From assembly GCF_963976135.1 (NCBI RefSeq), contig NZ_CAXBKN010000001.1, forward strand, positions 40,319-104,318: a DNA stretch of 64,000 nt. Direction: 5' to 3'. Position 1 is the stretch's first letter. Each line of letters begins with the position of its first letter. The DNA comes from Maricaulis sp963976135 (GTDB lineage Bacteria; Pseudomonadota; Alphaproteobacteria; Caulobacterales; Maricaulaceae). Both the position numbers and the translations under genes were made by a program. Below, one piece after another: positions 1 through 8,344 of the stretch. The notes beneath the pieces are model-generated. The model was not told the origin of the DNA, made no database searches, and saw nothing but the letters and a program-made list of their open reading frames with translations.

Positions 1-56
1 GCTATCCCGCCCCACAGGGCTGCACGCATGACATTACGCAATGTGAAAATCTTCAT
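1..56 (-). CDS. Start of a truncated membrane-protein gene, possibly penicillin-binding protein 1A
   Basis: Only the first 18 codons lie in the window (MKIFTLRNVMRAALWGGI), running off the left edge. A purine-rich GAGGG precedes the ATG at a usable distance. The frame follows the amidase gene on the same strand with a gap of about 90 bases. A short basic N-terminus followed by a hydrophobic start fits a bitopic membrane protein. In Caulobacter-type genomes the amidase next to rne is followed by a class A penicillin-binding protein, so PBP1A is the best guess from context. The fragment itself is too short to prove identity. Confidence 0.4.
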   Translation of the reverse strand, partial: MKIFTLRNVMRAALWGGI

Positions 57-149
57 GACGCCCTCTGGACCCTCGCCCCAACGGTCCGCACTCAAAATCA
101 CGACACCGCGGCGGCATTATGGCCACCCGGCGCCGAGGCACAAACCGAT

Positions 150-1361
150 TCAGCGGACGGGCAATTCCCGTGACGGATTTTCCTGCGGCGAACCGATATC
201 GCCGCGCCGGGCAAAATAGGCATCAATCCCGTTCACGACAGCGCCCATCTGGCGGCGGCGCGCGGCCGCCGAGGTCAAGTTAGCCTCGTCATTGCGATTG
301 GTCACGAAACCCATTTCCAGCAGCACGGCCGGCACCCGCGAATCAAGCAGGACGAAGAGGTTCGCCTGACGATGCGGATTTTGCAGCAGGGGCCCTGCCG
401 TTGCGAGATGCTCGAGCAAAACCTCGGCGAAGGCTGTCGACTGATTGCGTTTCTCACGCAGTTCCAGTTCGACGAGAATATTGTTGACGTCGGCCTGGTC
501 GGTCGGCCCGGGACCTTGGTTTGCCCGTTGCCGCGCGCGATTCTCGGCCCGGTCATTCAGCGTATAGACCGCTGTGCCGTGGACGCTGCTATCGGCCGAG
601 GAATCCGCATGGATCGAAAGGAAGAGATCGGCGCGTTGTTCCACCATCACTCCGACCCGGTCTTCCCAGGACGGATAGACATCGCGGTCGCGGGTCATGA
701 AGACTTCATATCGGCCCGTCGCCTCGAGCTGACGCCGCAGTTCGCGTGCGGCTTCCAGTGCCACCTCGCTTTCGCGTGTGCCGCCAGGGCTCATCGATCC
801 GGGATCCCGTCCGCCATGGCCGGCATCGATGACGAGCACACGGCGCGCCCGCGATGGCGGCGGCGTATAGACGGCCTCGACGCGCTCGGCGATCAGGGAT
901 TCAATGCCGCCGGTCCGGATAAAACCGGATGTGGCGGCGAAATTGCCGGGATTGGCCGGGGCCAGATCGATGACGAGGCGATAATTCCCCCCGGCATTCG
1001 GTGGCTCCAGGACAAATTGCGACGCGATAACCGCCGGGTCGTCCAGTTCGAACACAACCCGCGATGTCGTGGCGGAATTATTGAAGAAGCGAAAATTGCC
1101 AACCAGGCCAGCGCCAAGCCCTTCGCCCGCGTCCAGTCCGCGAACAGCCCAGGAGGAGGCCGGCATGTCGACCACCAGCCGGTCGGTCGGGCCATCCAGC
1201 GTGAACGCGCGGAAATCCGCCGGGTCTGAAGTCTCGATCACGATCCGCGTCCGGTCATCCTCGATGCCGAAACGCACATCGCGAACCTGCGAATCCGCGA
1301 ACGCTCCCGCGCTAACGAGCAGGCTTCCGAGAAATGCCCAAATAAGCCGTTGAACTTGCAT
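150..1361 (-). CDS. amiC: N-acetylmuramoyl-L-alanine amidase with AMIN domain
   Basis: This is a zinc amidase that cleaves the amide bond between N-acetylmuramic acid and the stem peptide, for daughter-cell separation. From the ATG at 1361 the first 23 residues form a signal peptide ending AFA; an in-frame ATG at 1379 would only add MCDGVV. Residues of about 25-125 form an AMIN domain, which targets septal peptidoglycan. The catalytic Amidase_3 domain follows, with zinc ligands in VIDAGHGG (near residue 179), ESEVALE and LFLSIHADS, and the catalytic Glu in LLEMGF. It is divergent from rne, as in Caulobacter. The gene symbol follows that synteny and the domain order. Confidence 0.93.
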   Translation of the reverse strand: MQVQRLIWAFLGSLLVSAGAFADSQVRDVRFGIEDDRTRIVIETSDPADFRAFTLDGPTDRLVVDMPASSWAVRGLDAGEGLGAGLVGNFRFFNNSATTSRVVFELDDPAVIASQFVLEPPNAGGNYRLVIDLAPANPGNFAATSGFIRTGGIESLIAERVEAVYTPPPSRARRVLVIDAGHGGRDPGSMSPGGTRESEVALEAARELRRQLEATGRYEVFMTRDRDVYPSWEDRVGVMVEQRADLFLSIHADSSADSSVHGTAVYTLNDRAENRARQRANQGPGPTDQADVNNILVELELREKRNQSTAFAEVLLEHLATAGPLLQNPHRQANLFVLLDSRVPAVLLEMGFVTNRNDEANLTSAAARRRQMGAVVNGIDAYFARRGDIGSPQENPSRELPVR

Positions 1362-1847
1362 CACCACACCATCGCACATACCGTGATTCTGTACACGGCT
1401 TTTGATGCACCCTAACCGGTGGAGCTTGACGTTTCGTTGATGAAATCATGCAATCGCGCCTTTATTTCCGGACCGCCACAAAGGCTTTCCTTAGCGACCC
1501 GAATGTTGCATGTTGAAAAGGCCTTGGCTGATGTTCGACTCCAAACGGAGTTGCGATACTTTGCCAGGCGCGAAGAGGCCGCGTCCGATCCGGACGTGCC
1601 GACACGCTCTTCTTTTGCCACGGGACAGATTTCTGGTCCCCCGTGGCCCCGACCGCCGCGCCCTCGCCCGCATGGATTTCCATGGCCCGGGCGCGTTTTT
1701 GAAAACAGCCGACACGTGAGGCTAGCCTGATGCTTACATCTTTGCTGCCAGGCCATAGCTCACCCATCGCGCCCCCGCCGCTCCTGATATCTGCGCCCTT
1801 CCTTCCGGAAGCCCGCGGTCAGGATGTGCGCGCAGGAGACACCCTTT
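1362..1847. promoter_or_regulatory. 486-base divergent intergenic region with probable rne leader
   Basis: This stretch lies between the divergent amidase and RNase E genes. The short open frames in it have no family resemblance and I reject them. It must hold both promoters. A hairpin is visible at 1622-1640 (GGGAC-AGA paired with TCT-GTCCC around TT, with one bulged G). It lies about 210 bases before the rne start codon. RNase E genes often have long 5' leaders used for autoregulation, so a leader role is plausible. No defined Rfam-type element could be recognised by eye. Confidence 0.35.
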
Positions 1848-4610
1848 ATGTCAAAGAAAATGCTGATCGATGCAGGTCACCCGGAAGAGACCCGCGTCGT
1901 AGTCGTCGACGGAACCAAAGTTGAGGATTTCGACTTTGAATCTGCGGCCCGCCGGCCGATTCGCGGCAATATCTATCTCGCGAAAGTCACGCGGGTAGAG
2001 CCATCGCTCCAGGCCGCCTTCGTGGAGTATGGCGGCAATCGCCATGGCTTCCTCGCCTTCAACGAGATCCATCCCGACTATTATCAAATCCCCTATGAGG
2101 ATCGCGCCGCCCTCGCTGCCGAGGAAGCCAGCGCCGTTGATTCGGATTCCGACGATGAGGCGGAAGCGGCCAGCGAAGCGCCGTCCGTCGAGACCGATGA
2201 GTCCGGTGAGCCGATCGAGGCTCCCGAAAGCTTCGGTGATGACAGCGATGATGAAGACGAGATCGCGGAAGAAAAAGCCGCTCGCCGCAGCCGCCAGCTC
2301 TACCGCAAATACAAGATCCAGGAAGTCGTCAAACGGCGCCAGATCCTGCTGGTCCAGGTGGCCAAGGAAGAACGCGGAAACAAGGGCGCAGCTCTGACGA
2401 CCTATCTGTCGCTGGCCGGCCGTTATTGCGTCCTGATGCCAAACACCCCGCGCGGTGGCGGTATTTCGCGCAAGATCGCCAATGTCACCGATCGCAAGCG
2501 CCTCAAATCCGTCGTCAGCGAGCTGGACCTGCCCAAGGGCATTGGCCTGATCATCCGCACTGCGGGTGCCTCGCGCACCAAGATCGAGATTCGCCGCGAC
2601 GCCGATTATCTGCTGCGCCTGTGGGAGAATATCCGCGAGCTGACGCTGAAATCCGTCGCTCCGGCGCTGATCTATGAGGAAGGCAATCTCGTCAAGCGCG
2701 CGATTCGCGACCTCTATGACAAGGATATCGACGGCGTGCTGGTCGAGGGCGAGGCAGCCTATAAGGAAGCCAAGGCCTTCATGCGCATGCTGATGCCGAG
2801 CCATGCCAAGAAGGTTCAGCACTATAACGAGATCGTGCCGCTCTTCCTGCAGCACCAGGTCGAGACCCAGCTCGAGGCGATCTATTCCCCGATCGCACCG
2901 CTGAAGTCCGGTGGCTATATCGTCATCAACCCGACCGAAGCGCTGGTCTCGATCGACGTCAATTCCGGTCGCTCGACCCGCGAACGCAATATCGAAACCA
3001 CCGCCGTCAAGACGAATATCGAAGCCGCCCATGAAGCGGCGCGCCAGATGCGTCTGCGCGACCTGGCCGGCCTGATCGTGATCGACTTCATCGATATGGA
3101 TGAATCGAAGAATGTCCGGGCTGTTGAAAAGGTGATGAAGGACGCGCTGAAACGCGACCGGGCCCGCCTGCAAATGGGCCGCATTTCCCAGTTCGGGCTG
3201 ATGGAGATTTCCCGTCAACGCCGACGCACCAGCCTGATCGAAGGCTCCACCGAGCCCTGCCCGCACTGTAAGGGAAGCGGTTATATCCGCTCGGTCGAAT
3301 CGAGCGCGCTGGTTGCCCTGCGCGGCCTTGAAAAAGAAGGCATGCGCGGGCGCGCCAAGCGGGTCCGTATCTCGCTGCCGACCTCAATCGCCATTTATAT
3401 GCTCAACGAGAAGCGCGAACACCTTCTGGCGATCGAAGAGCGCTTCCAGATGAATATTTCGGTCGCATCCGATGACGCGATCATCGCGCCGGAATTCGTC
3501 ATCGAAGCCATCGAGCTGCGGGCACCGGGCGAGGAATTCGTCATTCCACGCCAGACCGTCATCGCTGACGCCGCCGATATCGCCGACGAACTCGTCATGG
3601 ACGAGGAAGACAGCGAGCCGGAAAGCACTGAAAGCGAAAGTCAGGAACGGGGCCGCTCACGCTCCCGCAACAATCGCGACGCCGCCTCGGGCCCGAGCCC
3701 GGATGCTGCCGATGGCGAAACCGCCGAGGATGGCACACGCCGCCGCCGACGCCGGCGCCGGCGCAAGGGATCTTCCGAGGAGGGCTCTGCAGAACTCGCG
3801 GCCACGAACGATACGGCTGATACCGGCGCGAGCGAAGCCACCGAAGATGAAGACGGACCGGAAAATGGCGAACCCGCTCCGGGTGCCACTGCCGCCGAGG
3901 ATGGCGATTCACCACGCCGCCGCCGCCGCCGCGGTCGCCGGGGTGGACGCTCGCGCCGTCGCACCGAAGGTCAGAGCGCCGAAGGTCAGACCAATGACCA
4001 ACCGGGCGAGGACGCGTCATCCCAGGAGGTCGGTGATGCCGGACCGGTCACCGCTGGCGCTGATGACCTTGCTCCCGTAGCGGTCGCTCCGGACGCCGCT
4101 GGCGCCGAGAAACCTGTGCGTAAGCGCGCGCCTCGCCGCCGCAAGACGGCGGACACCGACACAGCGACGGCCAGCGGCGATGTGCCTGATTCGGCTCCCG
4201 CTGAGGCTCTTGCCGCGCCAGCCGATGTGGCTGCGGCCACGGATGAAGCGCCCAAGCGCCGCACCCGCCGCCCACGCAAGACCGCCGAGACCGCGGCGCC
4301 CGAGGCTGATGCCGCGGCCACTCCCGTTGAAGCCGAGAAGCCGAAACCCCGCACCCGCCGCAAAAAGGCCGAAGTCGCACCCGAGACTGCAGTTGAGGCG
4401 CCCGCCGCCGAAGCGGCAGCTGCAGCGACGGAAAAGCCGGCGCCAAAGCGTAAACGTGCCACGGCTGCAAAGCCTGCAGCAGCCCCGGTCGCCGAGGCCG
4501 CCGCCGAACCGGCAGCGGACACAGCAGCCGAAACGGCCGATGCCCAGCCCCAGCCCGCCAAACCCGTCAAGCGCGGCTGGTGGAACCGGACCGGGTTGTT
4601 CGGCAAGTAA
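1848..4610 (+). CDS. rne: Ribonuclease E, degradosome scaffold
   Basis: This is an endoribonuclease for mRNA decay and rRNA/tRNA processing, about 920 residues. The start at 1848 (MSKKMLIDAGH) is chosen because AGGAGA lies 8 bases upstream and because relatives begin this way; the upstream ATG at 1824 lacks this. The S1 domain near residues 35-170 carries an acidic insert (about 90-145, rich in Asp, Glu and Ser), as in other alphaproteobacteria. The DNase I-like catalytic part includes the VSIDVNSGR and IVIDFIDM aspartates. The zinc-link CPHC lies near residue 470. The tail after about 580 is a low-complexity scaffold with two Arg-rich RNA-binding clusters (near 631-640 and 690-705). It ends with a Gly-Trp-Trp motif near 910, the kind that docks PNPase in Caulobacter. 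Confidence 0.97.
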   Translation: MSKKMLIDAGHPEETRVVVVDGTKVEDFDFESAARRPIRGNIYLAKVTRVEPSLQAAFVEYGGNRHGFLAFNEIHPDYYQIPYEDRAALAAEEASAVDSDSDDEAEAASEAPSVETDESGEPIEAPESFGDDSDDEDEIAEEKAARRSRQLYRKYKIQEVVKRRQILLVQVAKEERGNKGAALTTYLSLAGRYCVLMPNTPRGGGISRKIANVTDRKRLKSVVSELDLPKGIGLIIRTAGASRTKIEIRRDADYLLRLWENIRELTLKSVAPALIYEEGNLVKRAIRDLYDKDIDGVLVEGEAAYKEAKAFMRMLMPSHAKKVQHYNEIVPLFLQHQVETQLEAIYSPIAPLKSGGYIVINPTEALVSIDVNSGRSTRERNIETTAVKTNIEAAHEAARQMRLRDLAGLIVIDFIDMDESKNVRAVEKVMKDALKRDRARLQMGRISQFGLMEISRQRRRTSLIEGSTEPCPHCKGSGYIRSVESSALVALRGLEKEGMRGRAKRVRISLPTSIAIYMLNEKREHLLAIEERFQMNISVASDDAIIAPEFVIEAIELRAPGEEFVIPRQTVIADAADIADELVMDEEDSEPESTESESQERGRSRSRNNRDAASGPSPDAADGETAEDGTRRRRRRRRRKGSSEEGSAELAATNDTADTGASEATEDEDGPENGEPAPGATAAEDGDSPRRRRRRGRRGGRSRRRTEGQSAEGQTNDQPGEDASSQEVGDAGPVTAGADDLAPVAVAPDAAGAEKPVRKRAPRRRKTADTDTATASGDVPDSAPAEALAAPADVAAATDEAPKRRTRRPRKTAETAAPEADAAATPVEAEKPKPRTRRKKAEVAPETAVEAPAAEAAAAATEKPAPKRKRATAAKPAAAPVAEAAAEPAADTAAETADAQPQPAKPVKRGWWNRTGLFGK

Positions 4611-4618
4611 TACGGCCA

Positions 4619-4650
4619 GCGGGCCGGGCTCCGTTGAGCGCCCGGCCCGC
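4619..4650 (+). terminator. Hairpin after rne
   Basis: A perfect 11-bp stem (GCGGGCCGGGC with GCCCGGCCCGC) and a 10-base loop start 8 bases after the rne stop. No clear T-run follows, so it may be an RNA-stabilising 3' hairpin or a weak terminator. Confidence 0.5.
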
Positions 4651-4724
4651 CGGTCATATCATTGAAGTCTGTCCCGCAAGGGTTCAGGGCTTTTCCGAAG
4701 CGGGGGCTTGGGAGTGGAAGCTGA

Positions 4725-6086
4725 ATGCGACCTCTGAAAACCATCGTTACGGCCTGCCTCGCATCGGTCGCCCTGATTGCTCCGGTCGCGGCCCAGTCGC
4801 TGATCCGCGATACCGAGATCGAGCACATGCTGCGCGACTATGCCGACCCGCTGCTCGACGCGGCCGGTCTGACATCTTCGAATGTCGATCTCTACATCAT
4901 CGCGGACCCGTCGATTAATGCCTTTGTGACCGGTGGCCAGAATATTTTTCTCCACACCGGCATCATCATCGAAGCTGAAACCCCCAATCAGCTCAAAGGC
5001 GTGATCGCCCACGAAACCGGCCATATCGCAGGTGCCCACCTGGCAAGGGTCGGTGACGGGGTTGGCGCGGCACAAGTGCCGATGTTCATCTCGCTCGGAC
5101 TTGGCCTGCTCGCCGCCTTTGCGGGCGAAGGCGGTGCCGCGGGTGCCCTGATGGCGTCCAGCCAGCAATTCGGCGCCCTCTCATTCATGACTTATAGCCG
5201 CGCCCAGGAAGCCTCGGCCGACCAGGCTGCGCTGCAGTATCTGGAAGCCAGCGGGCAGTCCTCGGAAGGTCTGGTCGAGTTCTTCGAGCGCTTCCGCTAC
5301 CAGGAAGTGATGTCGAATGCGCGGCGCTTCCCCTATTTCCGCTCCCACCCGCTTTCCTCCGAACGCATTTCCATCCTGCGCAATAATGCCGATGCCGCGG
5401 CGCACGCGAATGTCGATGACACACCCGAGGAGATCGCCGAGCTGCGACGCTTGCAGGGCAAGATTTACGGCTTCCTGACCGAGCCGGAATTCGTGCTTTA
5501 CCGTTATCCGCGGACCGATCAGAGCCTGCCGGCACGCTATGCCCGGGCCGTCGCCTATTTCCGGGTAGCGCGGCTGGACGAGGCGCGCGTGGAAATCGGG
5601 AGCCTGATTGCCGAGGAGCCGGACAACCCCTATTTCCAGGAACTCTACGGGCAGATGTTGTTCGAGACCGGTCATATCCGGGAGTCGATCCCCTACCATG
5701 CCCGTTCGGTCGAGCTGGAGCCGACGGCACCGCTGCTGAGGCTGAATCTGGCGATTTCAATGATCGCCGCCGACGATGACAGCCTCCTCGATGAGGCCGA
5801 AGGCCACCTTCAGGTCGCCCTCGATATCGAGCCGGACAATGCCTTTGCCTGGTATCAGCTCTCAATCGTGCATGAACGCAAAGGCGATACGGCGCTGGCC
5901 CAGCTGGCCGTGGCCGAACAGGCTTTCGCGACCGGTGATGCCGATCGGGCGATGATGTTCGCCGGACGGGCGCGTACCGCGCTGGACCAGGGCACGCCGG
6001 CCTGGATGCGGGCCACCGAGATCGAAACGATCAGCGCCCCGCTCGCCGCCGATCAACGCCGCCAGCGGCGCGTCAATCTGCGCTGA
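4725..6086 (+). CDS. M48-family periplasmic metalloprotease with TPR repeats (BepA-like)
   Basis: The protein starts with a signal peptide (cleavage after VAAQ or nearby, residues 1-24). The M48 peptidase domain has the HETGH zinc motif near residue 96 and the third ligand in AQEASADQ near 161. Tetratricopeptide-like helices fill about residues 250-450. This is the architecture of BepA/YfgC, which degrades or helps fold outer-membrane proteins such as LptD and BamA in the periplasm. The length of 453 residues is close to that family (E. coli BepA is about 487). It is followed after 3 bases by the acyltransferase-like gene, suggesting co-transcription. The exact substrate is inferred from the family. 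Confidence 0.9.
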   Translation: MRPLKTIVTACLASVALIAPVAAQSLIRDTEIEHMLRDYADPLLDAAGLTSSNVDLYIIADPSINAFVTGGQNIFLHTGIIIEAETPNQLKGVIAHETGHIAGAHLARVGDGVGAAQVPMFISLGLGLLAAFAGEGGAAGALMASSQQFGALSFMTYSRAQEASADQAALQYLEASGQSSEGLVEFFERFRYQEVMSNARRFPYFRSHPLSSERISILRNNADAAAHANVDDTPEEIAELRRLQGKIYGFLTEPEFVLYRYPRTDQSLPARYARAVAYFRVARLDEARVEIGSLIAEEPDNPYFQELYGQMLFETGHIRESIPYHARSVELEPTAPLLRLNLAISMIAADDDSLLDEAEGHLQVALDIEPDNAFAWYQLSIVHERKGDTALAQLAVAEQAFATGDADRAMMFAGRARTALDQGTPAWMRATEIETISAPLAADQRRQRRVNLR

Positions 6087-6089
6087 GCA

Positions 6090-7271
6090 ATGGATACAAA
6101 TGGACAGGCCGACGCGGCGCAGACACCATCATCGCTGACCCTGGCGGCTGTCGAAAGCCTGACCGACATCGCGCCGGAAGCCTGGGATGGCATCGCCAAT
6201 CCTGACGGCGCGGAATATGATCCCTTCCTGAGCTGGGACTTCCTCCAGGCGCTTGAGGAAAGCGGCTGTGTCGGCGGTGATAGCGGCTGGGCGCCGCACC
6301 ATCTCCTGGCCCGCGATGCGACCGGGGCGCTCAAGGGTGCCCTGCCCCTCTACCTCAAATTCCACAGCCAGGGCGAATATGTCTTCGACCATGGCTGGGC
6401 GGAGAGTTTCGAGCGGGCTGGCGGGCGCTATTACCCCAAACTCCTGACCGCCATTCCCTTCTCTCCCGTGACCGGGCGTCGGATCCTGGCGACAGACCGC
6501 GCGGTTCGCCACGCACTTGTGAACGGCATGACCGAAGCCGTGCGCCAATGGGGCGTGTCGAGCTGGCATGTCAATTTTCCCACGCCCGCAGACTGGTCCG
6601 AGCTGGGCGAGGCCGGCCTGCTGCAACGCATCGACCGGCAATTCATCTGGTCCAATCGCGGTTATGCCAGTTATGACGATTTTCTGGGCGCGCTTTCATC
6701 GCGCAAACGCAAGGCGCTGCGCAAGGAGCGCGCCTCGGCCCAGGCCGGGCTTGAGATCGAACACCTCACGGGTGCCGATCTGAGGTCGGAGCATTGGGAC
6801 GTCTTCTTCGCCTGTTACCAGGACACCGGCGCGCGCAAATGGGGCCGCCCCTATCTCAATCGCGAGTTTTTTGAGCTGATCCACCAGCGCATGGCCGACC
6901 GGGTCCTGCTGGTGCTGGCCAGGAAGGACGGGCGCCACATCGCTGCCGCGCTCAATTTCATCGGCTCCAATGCCCTCTATGGCCGCTATTGGGGCCTGCT
7001 GGAGGAGCACCCTCACCTGCATTTCGAGCTCTGCTACCATCAGGCGATCGAGGTCGCGATCCGGCTCGGGCTCGACCGTGTCGAAGCCGGTGCCCAGGGC
7101 GAGCACAAGCTGGCACGCGGCTATCGCCCGCAACCGGTCTATTCGGCCCACTGGATCGCCCATGAGGGTTTTCGCGCCGCCGTCGCCGATTATCTGGAGC
7201 GCGAGCGCCCGGCGATGCTGGCCGATATCGCCTTGCTGGATGAAGAGAGCCCGTTTAAAGCTCTGGATTGA
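6090..7271 (+). CDS. FemAB-like / GNAT-fold acyltransferase (PF04339 type)
   Basis: This 393-residue cytosolic protein resembles COG3146, annotated as peptidoglycan biosynthesis/recognition or FemAB-like. Recognisable features are the N-terminal LTDIAPEAWDGI segment, the LPLYLKFHSQGEY segment, and the C-terminal block from HFELCYHQAIEVAI to GAQGEHKLARGY, which is typical of the family. The fold is a double GNAT domain. The substrate is not established for this family. It sits 3 bases after the metalloprotease gene, and its TGA overlaps the ATG of the next gene by one base, so the three are probably one transcript. Confidence 0.8.
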   Translation: MDTNGQADAAQTPSSLTLAAVESLTDIAPEAWDGIANPDGAEYDPFLSWDFLQALEESGCVGGDSGWAPHHLLARDATGALKGALPLYLKFHSQGEYVFDHGWAESFERAGGRYYPKLLTAIPFSPVTGRRILATDRAVRHALVNGMTEAVRQWGVSSWHVNFPTPADWSELGEAGLLQRIDRQFIWSNRGYASYDDFLGALSSRKRKALRKERASAQAGLEIEHLTGADLRSEHWDVFFACYQDTGARKWGRPYLNREFFELIHQRMADRVLLVLARKDGRHIAAALNFIGSNALYGRYWGLLEEHPHLHFELCYHQAIEVAIRLGLDRVEAGAQGEHKLARGYRPQPVYSAHWIAHEGFRAAVADYLERERPAMLADIALLDEESPFKALD

Positions 7272-7786
7272 TGAAGCAAATCCCTGCCCCTCAGCTCTCA
7301 CCCTGGTATAGCCATGCCCGCGTCGCGGTCACGGCACTCGAGGCGGCAGGCATTCCGGCGGCACTCGCCGACATTCATATGCACCATGCCTATCCGAGCC
7401 TCGAATTCGGAGCCTGCCGCACCCGCATTCTGATACCGCCCGCCTGCCAGGCCGAAGCCATCGAAATCATGGAGCGGGCCCGCGCCAGCGTATATCCGCC
7501 GCTCTACCCCTGTCCGGTCTGTGCCGGCGAGACGCGGCAGCGCAAACGGATTCTGGCGATGATCATCATGATCTTGCTGGGTTGCTTTATTCCTTTGAAA
7601 AGCGACAAGCGGCGCTGCGGCGCCTGCCAAATCAATCTCGATGCGCCGGCCATCACCCCCTTCACTGTGGAAGAACTCGGCGAAGAGCCAATCGCGGATG
7701 CAGGGCCAGGCGCGGACTGGATGAGGCGTCTGGTCGCCGGGGTGCGGGCGCTTTTCCGCCGGCGGCGTTACTGGGATACCGAGTAA
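7271..7786 (+). CDS. Small membrane protein with DUF2007-like N-terminus and zinc ribbon
   Basis: The ATG at 7271 overlaps the upstream stop (ATGA). Residues 8-70 (SHARVAVTALEAAGIPAALAD and what follows) resemble the DUF2007 putative signal-transducing fold. A hydrophobic segment (ILAMIIMILLGCFIPL) near residues 97-112 would make one membrane span. It is flanked by two CxxC pairs, CPVC and CGAC, which could bind a metal although the span lies between them. The C-terminus is basic (RRLVAGVRALFRRRR). The function is unknown. Position suggests a link to the envelope-related genes upstream. Confidence 0.7.
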   Translation: MKQIPAPQLSPWYSHARVAVTALEAAGIPAALADIHMHHAYPSLEFGACRTRILIPPACQAEAIEIMERARASVYPPLYPCPVCAGETRQRKRILAMIIMILLGCFIPLKSDKRRCGACQINLDAPAITPFTVEELGEEPIADAGPGADWMRRLVAGVRALFRRRRYWDTE

Positions 7787-7912
7787 TCCTGGTCGAGATC
7801 GGGCCGCGAGATTCTCGCTGGCGCCGAACAGCGATCTCACCGCCACAGGCTGCAGAGGCTGGTCTTCGAGTGCCGCCTCCACTAGTTTCAATATTCAAGC
7901 AGGAGACACGCC

Positions 7913-8344
7913 ATGAGCCTGAACGGCAGCTATGACCCGGACAATATCTTCGCCAAGATCCTGCGCGGCGAGCTGCCCTGCGTGAAAGTCTATGAAGACG
8001 AGGCCGTGCTCTCCTTCATGGATATTTTCCCGCAGGCGCCCGGCCATGTGCTCGTCGTACCCAAGGAAGCGGCGCGCAACGCGCTGGAGCTGTCGGATGA
8101 CGCCCTCGCGGCAGCCATGTTGCGGGTCAAGAAGATCGGCAATGCGGTCAAGGCGGCGCTGGCGCCGGACGGGATCATGATTGCCCAGCTCAATGGCGCC
8201 CCGGCCGGCCAGACGGTGTTTCATGTCCATTTTCACATCATTCCGCGCAGCGATGGCGCCCAGATGGCGATGCATGCCGGCGGCAAGGCCGATATGGCCG
8301 AGCTGGAAGCGCAGGCCAGGAAGATCGCCTCGTTTCTGGACTAG
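7913..8344 (+). CDS. HIT-family nucleotide hydrolase
   Basis: This 143-residue histidine-triad protein hydrolyses or transfers AMP from nucleotide adducts such as adenosine 5'-phosphoramidates. The N-terminal DPDNIFAKILRGELP and the C-terminal HVHFHIIPR near residue 105 (the His-x-His-x-His core) define the family. An AGGAGA lies just before the ATG at 7913. Its stop codon shares a CTAG with the stop of the convergent recQ gene. The exact substrate in this organism is not evident from sequence. Confidence 0.93.
   Translation: MSLNGSYDPDNIFAKILRGELPCVKVYEDEAVLSFMDIFPQAPGHVLVVPKEAARNALELSDDALAAAMLRVKKIGNAVKAALAPDGIMIAQLNGAPAGQTVFHVHFHIIPRSDGAQMAMHAGGKADMAELEAQARKIASFLD

Noticed and set aside
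1412..1767. Several overlapping short open frames in the amidase-rne gap
   Set aside because: They occur in all frames, lack ribosome sites and have no motif; GC-rich non-coding DNA readily gives such frames.
1851..3266. Open frame of 471 codons antisense to rne
   Set aside because: It lies opposite the conserved catalytic part of RNase E and shows no family motif.
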